From the NCBI GenBank assembly GCA_963774765.1, contig CAVZGP010000031.1:372001-436000 (forward strand): DNA of 64,000 nucleotides. Direction: 5' to 3'. A program made the translations under genes and the position numbers. Under the pieces are notes generated by a model, which searched no databases, was not told where the DNA came from, and was given only the letters and a program-made list of their open reading frames with translations. Shown here one piece after another: positions 42,659-50,527 of this stretch (positions are counted from its first letter, which is position 1; every line of letters starts with the position of its first letter). This DNA comes from Sva-07 sp963774765. Its GTDB lineage: Bacteria; Actinomycetota; Acidimicrobiia; Acidimicrobiales; Ilumatobacteraceae.

Positions 42659-43399
42659 ATGACGACACTCGCGTGGATCCTGATCGCCGGCATCGCAATG
42701 AGTTCGCTGGCCCTGGTGGGGGCCGTGACCACCAAACTGTCCGAGACGACCCTCGCGAGAGTGGTCATGCCGACCGTCGCACTCGCCGCGGGTTCGCTGT
42801 TGGGCGGAGCGTTCTTCCACATGCTGCCCGAAGCGGTCAAAGCGCTCGGCAACAACCTCGTGGTCTACGTGTGGCTGGTCGCAGGCTTTCTCGCCTTCTT
42901 CACGCTGGAACAGTTTCTTCACTGGCATCACTGCCACCGTTCACCGGCGTCGGAACATCGTCCGCTCGGCCACCTCATCCTGATCGCCGACGGCGGCCAC
43001 AACTTCATGGGTGGCCTCGCTGTCGGCGGAGCCTTCGTGGTCGACATCCGCGTCGGGATCGTGACCTGGCTCGTTGCCGCGTTGCACGAGATCCCGCAGG
43101 AGTTCGGCGACTTCGGCATCCTCATCCACAGCGGATGGTCGCGTCGGTCCGCGTTGGCGTGGAACTTTGCGTCAGCCCTGACGTTTCTCGTCGGCGCCCT
43201 GCTCGCCTATGCGGTCTCGGACCGCGTCGAGGTGGGCTATCTCCTCCCGTTCGCAGCGGGAAACTTCATCTACATCGCGGCAGCAGACCTGATTCCCGAG
43301 ATCGCCCATGAAACACGAACCCGAGACAAACTCGAAACGACGCTCGCCTTCGTTGCCGGCCTCGGACTCCTGCTCGCGGTCACTCGGATCAACTCCTGA
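42659..43399 (+). CDS. ZIP-family metal transporter
   Basis: A 246-aa membrane protein with about eight helices. The metal pathway helices are characteristic: helix 4 ADGGHNFMGGLAVGGAF and helix 5 VAALHEIPQEFGDFGILIHSGW, with His and Glu ligands. A His-rich cytoplasmic loop (LHWHHCHRSP) lies between helices 3 and 4. ZIP proteins import Zn, Fe or Mn into the cytoplasm; the ion cannot be told. GTG 42656 is a possible start one codon earlier. It sits among ferritin and peroxide-defence genes, which makes Fe or Mn attractive. Confidence 0.87.
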   Translation: MTTLAWILIAGIAMSSLALVGAVTTKLSETTLARVVMPTVALAAGSLLGGAFFHMLPEAVKALGNNLVVYVWLVAGFLAFFTLEQFLHWHHCHRSPASEHRPLGHLILIADGGHNFMGGLAVGGAFVVDIRVGIVTWLVAALHEIPQEFGDFGILIHSGWSRRSALAWNFASALTFLVGALLAYAVSDRVEVGYLLPFAAGNFIYIAAADLIPEIAHETRTRDKLETTLAFVAGLGLLLAVTRINS

Positions 43400-43740
43400 C
43401 GTTCACATCATGGCGGGGCTGGCGCCGCACTCGGGACCGCGCCGGATACGACCGTCTTCGGAGCCGATCTCGGCGCCGATGTAGGTCGCATCGTCGGAGC
43501 AGCCTGTTCGACAGCGACGGAATCGGACACGTTGAAGGCACACGTCGACGTCCCAACCGGCACCGTCGTCGCGAGTGACGGCCCGCTGATCAGCCGAGCA
43601 AACCAGCGTTGGTGTTCTCGAACAACCGACCAGTGCGCGGGAGTCCACTCGGTATCTGGCGTAGCGCTGGAATACGGGCGGTTTCGCAACGGTTGTCCAG
43701 TACATACCCAACGGGGTAGCACTTGAACGGAGGAAACATC
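43400..43740. other. Gene-free stretch upstream of the peroxiredoxin
   Basis: About 340 bp between the ZIP gene stop and the peroxiredoxin start. Open frames exist on both strands but have no start with a ribosome site and no recognisable motifs. The right end holds the peroxiredoxin ribosome site (CGGAGGAAAC) and a weak TTGTCC / GTAGCA promoter pair with 17-bp spacing (43694 onward). Confidence 0.5.
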
Positions 43741-44370
43741 ATGGGACTTCATCTGGGCGACACCGCCCCCGACTTCACCGCAATGACCACCGACGGCGAG
43801 ATCTCCTTCCACGACTGGAAGAAGGACTCGTGGGCGGTGTTCTTCAGCCATCCCGCCGACTTCACCCCGGTGTGCACCACCGAGCTGGGCCGCACCGCCG
43901 CACTCGAGGCCGAGTTCGCCAAGCGCAACACAAAGGCCATGGCGCTGTCGATCGACCCGATCGAGGACCACCACAAGTGGGCACCCGACATCGGCGAGGT
44001 CACCGGAACAGCGCTCAACTTCCCGATCGTGGCCGACCCCGACCACCGCATCGCCGAGCTCTACGACATGATCCACCCCGGCGAAGGCGACACCTCGACG
44101 GTGCGTTCGGTCTTCATCGTCGACCCGGCCAACAAGCTGCGCCTCATGCTCACCTATCCCAAGTCGGTGGGACGCAATTTCGACGAGATCGTTCGTGTCA
44201 TCGACGCCCTGCAGGCAACCGACGCCCACCCGATTGCCACCCCGGCTGACTGGCAGCCCGGCCAGCGCGTCATCGTCGGCATGGCCGTCTCCACCGAGGA
44301 TGCGAAGAAGCAGTTCGACAACGTCGAGGAGTTCAAGCCGTACCTCAGGTACGCAGACGCTCCCCGGTGA
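43741..44370 (+). CDS. 1-Cys peroxiredoxin (Prx6-type)
   Basis: A 209-aa thiol peroxidase reducing H2O2 and organic peroxides. The peroxidatic Cys is Cys45 in SHPADFTPVCTTELG, with the conserved Thr42, Pro43 and a later Arg in DTSTVRSVFIVDP. The long C-terminal arm (VDWQPGQ-like PADWQPGQRVIVG ... FKPYLRYAD) is typical of Prx6. No resolving Cys is seen. GGAGG lies five bases before ATG 43741, which fixes the start over an upstream ATG at 43723. Confidence 0.92.
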   Translation: MGLHLGDTAPDFTAMTTDGEISFHDWKKDSWAVFFSHPADFTPVCTTELGRTAALEAEFAKRNTKAMALSIDPIEDHHKWAPDIGEVTGTALNFPIVADPDHRIAELYDMIHPGEGDTSTVRSVFIVDPANKLRLMLTYPKSVGRNFDEIVRVIDALQATDAHPIATPADWQPGQRVIVGMAVSTEDAKKQFDNVEEFKPYLRYADAPR

Positions 44371-44410
44371 GCACACGAAATGCTCAGCCGTGAGGCGGTG
44401 AGGGAGCCAT

Positions 44411-44501
44411 GTGAACGCGCATCGGTGCCGGCGTTGGAAGGTGGCCGTCGTCGCTTCTCAACGCATCGTCACCGTGAGGTCGGAGATCCCGACGGGCCGT
44501 A
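44411..44501 (+). repeat. 95-bp dispersed repeat, copy B
   Basis: Counterpart of 40104-40198, beginning GTGAACGCGCAT and ending GGGCCGTA, 40 bp after the peroxiredoxin stop. The remaining gap to the next gene (44502-44746) has no gene I can support. Both copies have the same orientation relative to the preceding gene. Confidence 0.7.
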
Positions 44502-44746
44502 CTGCCCCGAAGCACGGCTCGTGCGTTCTGCGCACCCGTGGCGCGACTGTCTTTGCGGAGTCCGGCCGGGTCGGACGTCGTCGCGGCGCTGCGATTGTCG
44601 AGCACGGCACAGGGGCAGCGGTTTGCTGTGTCGGCAGCGGTTCGTCGAGTCGCCGGGGCCGGTCTATGGTCGGACGGCGGTTTGCGTGGCCTCAGGCCGC
44701 GTTGCGGCTCGATGCCGCAATCGCTCGAAAGACGCAGGGGATCACC

Positions 44747-45679
44747 ATGAAGGTTGGCCAGTCGATGACCGAGGTGGTCGGGCACACCCCCGTCGTGCAG
44801 TTGCGCAAGGTCGTACCCGACGACGCCGCCGACGTGTTCGTCAAGCTCGAGTGGTTCAATCCGACCGGGTCGTACAAGGACCGCATGGCGCTGGCCATGA
44901 TCACCGAGGCAGAGCGTCGCGGCGACCTTCGTCCTGGGATGACGGTGCTCGAGTACACGGCGGGAAGCACGGGTTCGTCGCTGGCATATGTGTGCGCCGC
45001 CAAGGGCTACCACTTCAAGGTCGTGACATCGGATGCCTTCGCTCCCGAGAAGCTCGCCACGATGGCAGCGCTTGGCGCTGAGTTGACGATCGTTCCGAGC
45101 GTCGGCGGCAAGATCACACCGGACCTCACTCCTCGGATGATCGAGACGGCCCGCGAGCTCGCCGCCGACCCTGACGTGTACTGGACGGACCAGCTCAACA
45201 ACACCGATTCGCTCGTCGGCTACCACCACGTTGGCGTGGAGTTGCTCGAGCAGCTGGACCAGCCGATCGACGTGTTCTGTTGCGCTGTCGGAACGAGCGG
45301 CATGGCAACGGGTGTGAGGAACGCTCTCGACGAGGCAGGCAGCTCGGCACGGGTGGTGATCTTCGAACCAGATTCGAGTCCGGTGATCTCAACGGGACAG
45401 CCGGGGGTCAATTCGATCGAGGGCATCGGGATCGGGATGGTGCCTGCGATGCTCGACCTCGATCGGTTCGACGAGATTCGTGCCATCTCCGAGGACGGGG
45501 CGTTCGCGATGGCCCGACGCCTCGCCGCCGAGGAGGGTCTGCTCGCCGGCGCATCAACCGGACTCAATGTTCTCGGGGCGATCGAGCTCGCGGGAGAGCT
45601 CGGTGAGGGCAAGACCGTCGTCACTCTCGCCTGCGACACCGGGCTCAAGTACTTGTCCGGTGACCTGTATCGGCGGTGA
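44747..45679 (+). CDS. Cysteine synthase-family PLP enzyme
   Basis: A 310-aa beta-family PLP enzyme. The cofactor Lys is Lys44 in FNPTGSYKDRMA. A modified substrate loop reads EYTAGSTGSSLA in place of the usual S-G-N-T-G, the glycine loop is AVGTSGMATGV, and VTLACDTGLKYLS ends the fold. O-acetylserine sulfhydrylase, cystathionine beta-synthase and related enzymes share this frame; the altered loop means the substrate is open. There is no C-terminal CBS domain. It lies at the end of the iron/peroxide cluster, where extra cysteine supply would fit. Confidence 0.83.
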   Translation: MKVGQSMTEVVGHTPVVQLRKVVPDDAADVFVKLEWFNPTGSYKDRMALAMITEAERRGDLRPGMTVLEYTAGSTGSSLAYVCAAKGYHFKVVTSDAFAPEKLATMAALGAELTIVPSVGGKITPDLTPRMIETARELAADPDVYWTDQLNNTDSLVGYHHVGVELLEQLDQPIDVFCCAVGTSGMATGVRNALDEAGSSARVVIFEPDSSPVISTGQPGVNSIEGIGIGMVPAMLDLDRFDEIRAISEDGAFAMARRLAAEEGLLAGASTGLNVLGAIELAGELGEGKTVVTLACDTGLKYLSGDLYRR

Positions 45680-45964
45680 TCGCTCGCCGCGAACCGGGGT
45701 TGTCTCGCGTCGTGGTCGGGCCGTAGCCGCCCCTCGCCAGCCACAGCCGGATCGCGGAGCGCTCGTTGCATGCGTGTCGCAACGAACCTTCACTTCGCGC
45801 GATCGGCGGCGGTACGTCCGCTGGATTGATGGCCGCCGGCGGCTCTCGCGACTTTCGGCGACGTTCGTGATCTCGGTGTTTTCCACGATGTATCCGCTTG
45901 GTCGAATCGTCATCGTGAGGGGGTGATCGTCATCGGGACGATCCAATCGGAACGGCAGGATGAC

Positions 45965-46435
45965 ATGGTCAAGTACCGCTCAGTACAGAGGCACAACACC
46001 CCCGCAGCAGTTGTCGCCGCAGCAGCGTCGATGCTCGTATTCGTGACGTTGGCGGGCTGCGGTTCCGACGCCGACGACACGCTCGGTGTACAGGAGTTTC
46101 GCGACCAGTCGAATGAAATCTGCGCGCGGACGACCCAGGAGATCGGTGCGGTCATCGGTCCGGTCCTGGGAGGTCCGGATCCGAGGCCGGAACAACTCCA
46201 GGAGGCACTCGACACGCTGCTCACGTTGAGTCGTCAGGCGGTGGTGGACCTCGACGAGCTCGCAGCCCCAGCGTCGATGCAGGCCGACGTCGACGCGATG
46301 CTCGCTGCGTACCGCTCCGCAAACGGCGAGGCGGAGGCGCAGGGACCGAGCTTCTGGGAGACGGAAGGCGATCCCTGGTCGGCGGCGAACGCTCTGGCCG
46401 GCGAGCTCGGGCTCGACGTATGTGCCGAGAGCTGA
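45965..46435 (+). CDS. Hypothetical lipoprotein
   Basis: A 156-aa exported protein: signal peptide with lipobox TLAGC near residue 33, then a helical mature domain (EFRDQSNEICARTTQEIGAVIG, EALDTLLTLSRQAVVDLDELAAP, MQADVDAMLAAYR) with a Cys pair (about 50 and 153) that may form a disulfide. The pattern is common among actinobacterial small helical lipoproteins; no function known. ATG 45965 with AGGA upstream is preferred over ATG 45923. The preceding 285 bp (45680-45964) hold no gene I can support. Confidence 0.7.
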   Translation: MVKYRSVQRHNTPAAVVAAAASMLVFVTLAGCGSDADDTLGVQEFRDQSNEICARTTQEIGAVIGPVLGGPDPRPEQLQEALDTLLTLSRQAVVDLDELAAPASMQADVDAMLAAYRSANGEAEAQGPSFWETEGDPWSAANALAGELGLDVCAES

Positions 46436-46476
46436 CCGACCGGAAACACCGACTTCCCTCTGACAGCGGTCCAGCG

Positions 46477-47070
46477 ATGGATCCGACCACGTCGATCGTC
46501 ACCCGAAGTGCACGCCTCGTGGTGCGCCGGTTCACGCTGGGCGACTTCGACGACCTCGTGGAACTCCACAATGACCCGCTGGTGATGTTGTACCTGAACA
46601 ACGGACAGCCCGTTCCAGCGGCCGACGTGCTCGAGGAGCTGACGGCATGGATCGCCGAATACGGCTCATCGGACGACTTCGGATGCTGGGCAATGGACGA
46701 GACGGCAACGGGTCGGTTCGTCGGTTGGATCCACTTCCGACCGGGACACGGCGTCGGAGAGCTCGATCCCGAACTTGGCTTTCGCCTTCATCGGCCCTTC
46801 TGGGGTCGAGGAATCGCAGCGGAGGCTTCAACAGCCCTCATCGATCGTGGTTTCGCGCGGCTACCGATCGAACGTGTCTATGCGCACACGATGTCCATAC
46901 ATCGGGCCTCCCGCCGCGTCATGGAGAAGGCAGGAATGACCATGGTCCGGATCTTCACGACGGACTGGCCGGTCCGAATTCCTGGTGACGAATACGGCGA
47001 TGTCGAGTACGCGGTGACGCGAGCCGAGTGGGCCGCCAACTCCGCAGTACGCGGGACCGCCGCCGAGTGA
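46477..47070 (+). CDS. GNAT acetyltransferase, RimJ/RimL type
   Basis: A 197-aa N-acetyltransferase. Typical elements are TRSARLVVRRFTLGDFDDLVELHNDPLVMLYL at the N-terminus, CWAMDETATGRFVGWIHF, the acetyl-CoA loop FRLHRPFWGRGIAAEAST (R/Q-x-x-G-x-G/A form), FARLPIERVYAHTMSIHRASRRVMEKAGM, and a final beta-strand. The target (ribosomal protein, antibiotic or small molecule) is not predictable. ATG 46477 is preferred; ATG 46420 overlaps the lipoprotein gene. Confidence 0.88.
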   Translation: MDPTTSIVTRSARLVVRRFTLGDFDDLVELHNDPLVMLYLNNGQPVPAADVLEELTAWIAEYGSSDDFGCWAMDETATGRFVGWIHFRPGHGVGELDPELGFRLHRPFWGRGIAAEASTALIDRGFARLPIERVYAHTMSIHRASRRVMEKAGMTMVRIFTTDWPVRIPGDEYGDVEYAVTRAEWAANSAVRGTAAE

Positions 47071-47119
47071 AGCGCCAGATGGGAACACGGACCGATCGGG
47101 TGGGCGTAGCGTCGGCAGC

Positions 47120-49666
47120 GTGGCGACCATGATCGGGCGCGAGGACGATGTGCGACAGGTGCGGCACGTACTGGCCCGAACCGGGGCATGCACTCTGGTC
47201 GGTCCGGGCGGGATCGGCAAATCGACGCTGGTGTCCGCCCTCGTCGACCCGCTCGGAGATCGGGCGATCGCCATCGATGCACGTTCCATCAGCCGGGCCG
47301 ACCAACTTCTGACCGAGCTCGCAGTTCGGCTCGACGTCGACCACATCATCGGCACCTATGGAGATGACCGCTCACAGCTCTGCGCCTGGTTGGCCGCTCG
47401 GGTGAGCGCAGCCGATCTCGAGCTGCTCGCCATCGATCACTTCGACGGGCCGAGCGACGGTGTCATCGAGGCCCTGACGCAGCTCACCGAACACCTTGCA
47501 GGCGTCGCGGTGCTTGTGTCGACGCGCAACCATCCGCTCCGCCCGTTCGGTCAGGTCGTGCGATTGCGGCCGCTGGAGCTGGCGCGCACCGACGGGGCGA
47601 CGAAATCCGCTTCGGCAGCGCTCTTCTCCGACACCTTCGCTCTCGCCGGAGGGGATCCGAGCGAACTCGAAGCGCACCCGGACGTCATGCAACAGGCTCT
47701 CGAGGCAACCGGCGGGCTCCCCCTCGCAATCATCGTTGTCGCCTCTCGTGCCGCGTTGGTCGGTCTGGCACATCCCGGCGTGAGCGCCGACGCTGCAGGC
47801 CTCGACCTCGGTTCGACCACCGGCACCGACGCCATCGGTGCTGTCCTGGAACGATCGCTCTGCGACCTCGACGAAGACGCTCACCGGGTCTTTCGAGCCG
47901 CCGGTGCCATGCGTTCCCCTCCGCTCCTCGCTCAAGTTGCGGCCGTCTCGGGCTTGGGCGTTGGCACGGTCGAGACGGCGGTCGAGCGGCTGGCACGCCG
48001 ATCCCTCGTCGAGGTGAGCGATGGTCGCGTCCAGATGCTTCCACCGGTGCGACAACTCGCCCACAGTCTGGCGACAGCGAGTGGCGAACGGGCACTGCTC
48101 GAACAACGCCTGGTGCACTGGGCCGACGACATGAGTCGAACCAACCCTCCACCGAGCACCTCCGACGTCCTCGCGGTCGAAGACGACCTGATGAGGGCGA
48201 TCGCTTTCTCGTTCGGAGAGGATCAGCTGAGCACGACGATCTCGATCGCGAGACTCCTCGATGACGCACTGCGCGCCGATTTGCGGCATCAACGCCGCGT
48301 CGAAACGCTCGAACCGGTGCTTCGTGCGTGCAGAGAGGCTTCCGAACGCGAGCCCGACAGTCGTGAACGGCGCGACGACGTGATCGAGATGCTGAGAGTC
48401 ACCGCGATGGCCCAGTCCGACGCAGGCAGGTCGGCAGCGGCGAACAGGCTGCTCGATGATGCGACGGCCCTCGTCGACCGGTCTTCACAGCCCCAGACTC
48501 ATCTCGCTCGGATCGCCTCGCTTCGGGCCGGCCTGTGCTTCGAGTTCGGTGATCTCGCCGCCGCACGCAGCTACGCAGCATCTGCGATCGAATGCGCCAC
48601 ACGGTCCGGCGAGGCCATCGCCCGTCACACGGCGACGAGAGTCCTGTCCGACGTCGCGCTCGAAACCGGCGAACTCGACGCGGCCCTGGTCATGGTGAAG
48701 AGCATTGTTCGCGACGTGTCGCCATCGCTGACCTGGCTTCGCGGCTACGCCATCGCAGCGGTCGGCGCATGTGAGCTCGAACGAGGAGCCCGCACGATTG
48801 CCGCATCCGCGGCACACCAGGTCGCGATCGCCGCACTCGAGCGGGGCGATCGAGACCTGCTCGTCGAAGCCGACTGGTTGGCCGCGATGGCCGATCCACG
48901 ACGGCCGCCTGCCCATCTCATCCATCTCGCCGGCGACCGAGTCGGCAACTCGGTCATCCACATCCAGGCCGACATCGCGACCGCGCTTCGCCAACTCGCG
49001 GCAGGTGCTCCCGACTCGGCGATCACGCTCGCGGCTGACTGCGAACTCCGCGCCAACGCCCTGCCGATGCGGTCGCTCGCAATCGACGCTCAACTCCTGG
49101 TCGGCGCCGCCGCCGTCGAGCTCGACTCGATTGCGGAAGCAACGCGTGCGTACCGGCAAGCGCTGGTCGACGCCACCACACTGGGCTACCGGCTGCGTGT
49201 GCCCGACGCACTCGATGGCCTCGCTGACACGATCGTCTTGGCGGGGCAGGTGGATCTTGACCCCGATGCTGTCCGCGGGACAGCCGCTGCGATCCGTTCC
49301 CACCTCGGCGCCGTCGCCCGACCGAGGCCCTGGCGGCCGACCCAGACGATCCCCGCAGACCGTCCGCCCGCGGATTGGGTCGAGGACAGCGATCTCACCA
49401 ACACGGCACTGCAGGCCCTGTTGGCACCTCCGATCGGGACCCGATCGACAGCAGCACATCCGACGAGCCGGCTCGCGCTGCTCTCACCGGCCGAGCGGGT
49501 GGTCGCCGAACTCGTGGCCGAGGGGAAGACGAACCGGGAGATCGGCGAATCGCTCTATGTGTCGCGCCGCACCGTCGAGACCCACATCGCCCACGCCTTC
49601 CAGAAGCTCGACGTGAAATCACGCACCCAGCTCGCGGCGATCGTCCTGAACGAGCACCGTCGCTGA
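47120..49666 (+). CDS. Large ATP-binding LuxR-family regulator
   Basis: An 848-aa signal-integrating transcription factor. It has an N-terminal STAND/NB-ARC-like ATPase: Walker A LVGPGGIGKSTL at 26-37, Walker B-like LLAIDHFDG, sensor VLVSTRNHPLR, and a winged helix. The middle is a long helical TPR-like region (about 330-720). The C-terminal LuxR-type HTH is LLSPAERVVAELVAEGKTNREIGESLYVSRRTVETHIAHAFQKLDVKSR. Such proteins usually activate a neighbouring operon on ligand binding. The start is GTG 47120; ATG 47129 is possible. A DUF4242 pair on the opposite strand follows about 200 bp downstream. Confidence 0.87.
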   Translation: MATMIGREDDVRQVRHVLARTGACTLVGPGGIGKSTLVSALVDPLGDRAIAIDARSISRADQLLTELAVRLDVDHIIGTYGDDRSQLCAWLAARVSAADLELLAIDHFDGPSDGVIEALTQLTEHLAGVAVLVSTRNHPLRPFGQVVRLRPLELARTDGATKSASAALFSDTFALAGGDPSELEAHPDVMQQALEATGGLPLAIIVVASRAALVGLAHPGVSADAAGLDLGSTTGTDAIGAVLERSLCDLDEDAHRVFRAAGAMRSPPLLAQVAAVSGLGVGTVETAVERLARRSLVEVSDGRVQMLPPVRQLAHSLATASGERALLEQRLVHWADDMSRTNPPPSTSDVLAVEDDLMRAIAFSFGEDQLSTTISIARLLDDALRADLRHQRRVETLEPVLRACREASEREPDSRERRDDVIEMLRVTAMAQSDAGRSAAANRLLDDATALVDRSSQPQTHLARIASLRAGLCFEFGDLAAARSYAASAIECATRSGEAIARHTATRVLSDVALETGELDAALVMVKSIVRDVSPSLTWLRGYAIAAVGACELERGARTIAASAAHQVAIAALERGDRDLLVEADWLAAMADPRRPPAHLIHLAGDRVGNSVIHIQADIATALRQLAAGAPDSAITLAADCELRANALPMRSLAIDAQLLVGAAAVELDSIAEATRAYRQALVDATTLGYRLRVPDALDGLADTIVLAGQVDLDPDAVRGTAAAIRSHLGAVARPRPWRPTQTIPADRPPADWVEDSDLTNTALQALLAPPIGTRSTAAHPTSRLALLSPAERVVAELVAEGKTNREIGESLYVSRRTVETHIAHAFQKLDVKSRTQLAAIVLNEHRR

Positions 49667-49863
49667 GAGGATGAAACCGCTGTCACATCCGAGCGGTGGT
49701 CCCGGACCAGATCGCTCGGGTCCGCGCCGCACCACCGGCGCAGTCGGTCAGGCTGGGCTGGTGGACGTGTGTGCCGTCAACGGTGCGCGCGCTGTGCCGG
49801 ATTCGGGACACGTCGCTGAACGAACCAGCGGTTCGAACCACAGGGCCATGCGTGGATCGCCCG

Positions 49864-50148
49864 TTACGACGGGAGATCGGCGGGGTCGATGTCGCCGGCG
49901 ATTTCGTAGATGTTGTCGATGCGGTGGCAGCCGAGCACGGCCGAGTGCTCACGCACCCGATCCTTGTCGGGAGCGCCGTAGACACAGAAGGTTCGGATCA
50001 CGCCGTCGTCGTCGACCGCCACCTGGGAGCGTTCCCACGTGATGTCGGAGAAGCTCTCGTCGATGATGCGTTGTGACAGCACGGCCATCTTGGTGAGTTC
50101 GGCTTCGTCCATCGGGTCCCACACGCGTTCGACCAGGAACTTCGCCAT
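49864..50148 (-). CDS. DUF4242 protein (SCO4226-like), second of a tandem pair
   Basis: A 94-aa small ferredoxin-like-fold protein: MAKFLVERVWDPMDEAELTKMAV, ITWERSQVAVDDDGVIRTFCVYGAPDKDRVREHSAVLGCHRIDNIYEI. DUF4242 proteins include the nickel-binding SCO4226 of Streptomyces. GAGGAGGG eight bases upstream supports ATG 50148. It is 17 bp after its paralogue, so the two are one operon. The preceding gap 49667-49863 holds no gene. Confidence 0.82.
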   Translation of the reverse strand: MAKFLVERVWDPMDEAELTKMAVLSQRIIDESFSDITWERSQVAVDDDGVIRTFCVYGAPDKDRVREHSAVLGCHRIDNIYEIAGDIDPADLPS

Positions 50149-50165
50149 GATCTCGAACCCTCCTC

Positions 50166-50441
50166 TCACTCGAAGTCGTCAGGTCCGACGACCTGGACCG
50201 CGCTGATGCTGTCACATGGCAGTCCAGCCGCCGTCGCGTGGGACCGGATGGTGTCTTCGCTGGCTGCTTCGTACAGGCAGTACGTGACGAGACCTTCGGT
50301 GGTCTCGAGGGCGTGCGTCTGCTTCCAGACGATGGTGTCGGTGAAGTCCTCGGCGGCGCACTTCTTGGATCTCGATCCGCCGGCGGCGAGTTGTTCCGGG
50401 GTGATGTGGCCGAAGTGGCGTTCGATCAAGTAGCTCTGCAT
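50166..50441 (-). CDS. DUF4242 protein, first of a tandem pair
   Basis: A 91-aa paralogue of the next gene: MQSYLIERHFGHITPEQLAAGG, CAAEDFTDTIVWKQTHALETTEGLVTYCLYEAASEDTIRSHATAAGLPCDSISAV. The common core is [VI]ER...W...Q/T...DG/EG...CxY.A...D.[IV]R.H....G. GAGGAAA precedes ATG 50441. It is divergent from the SARP regulator gene, and the SARP-type heptamer repeats lie 57-85 bp upstream of this start, in a position suited to controlling this operon. Confidence 0.83.
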   Translation of the reverse strand: MQSYLIERHFGHITPEQLAAGGSRSKKCAAEDFTDTIVWKQTHALETTEGLVTYCLYEAASEDTIRSHATAAGLPCDSISAVQVVGPDDFE

Positions 50442-50497
50442 GAGATTTCCTCTTCTCTTGTTGGTGTTCCGGTGGAGGTTCACGATGCGTGCACAGC

Positions 50498-50526
50498 CTG
50501 GAGTGCCGCTGGAGCCAGACTGGAGC
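50498..50526 (+). promoter_or_regulatory. Three heptamer direct repeats at 11-bp spacing, probable SARP site
   Basis: CTGGAGT (50498), CTGGAGC (50509) and CTGGAGC (50520) are spaced exactly 11 bp apart, ending two bases before the SARP ATG. Streptomyces antibiotic regulatory proteins bind direct heptamers at 11-bp (one helical turn) spacing. The site could serve autoregulation, or the divergent DUF4242 promoter, or both. Confidence 0.7.
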
Positions 50527-50527
50527 G

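Noticed and set aside
43403..43711. A 102-codon minus-strand frame between the ZIP transporter and peroxiredoxin genes
   Set aside because: No ribosome site, no recognisable motif, and GC-rich DNA gives open frames of this length by chance.
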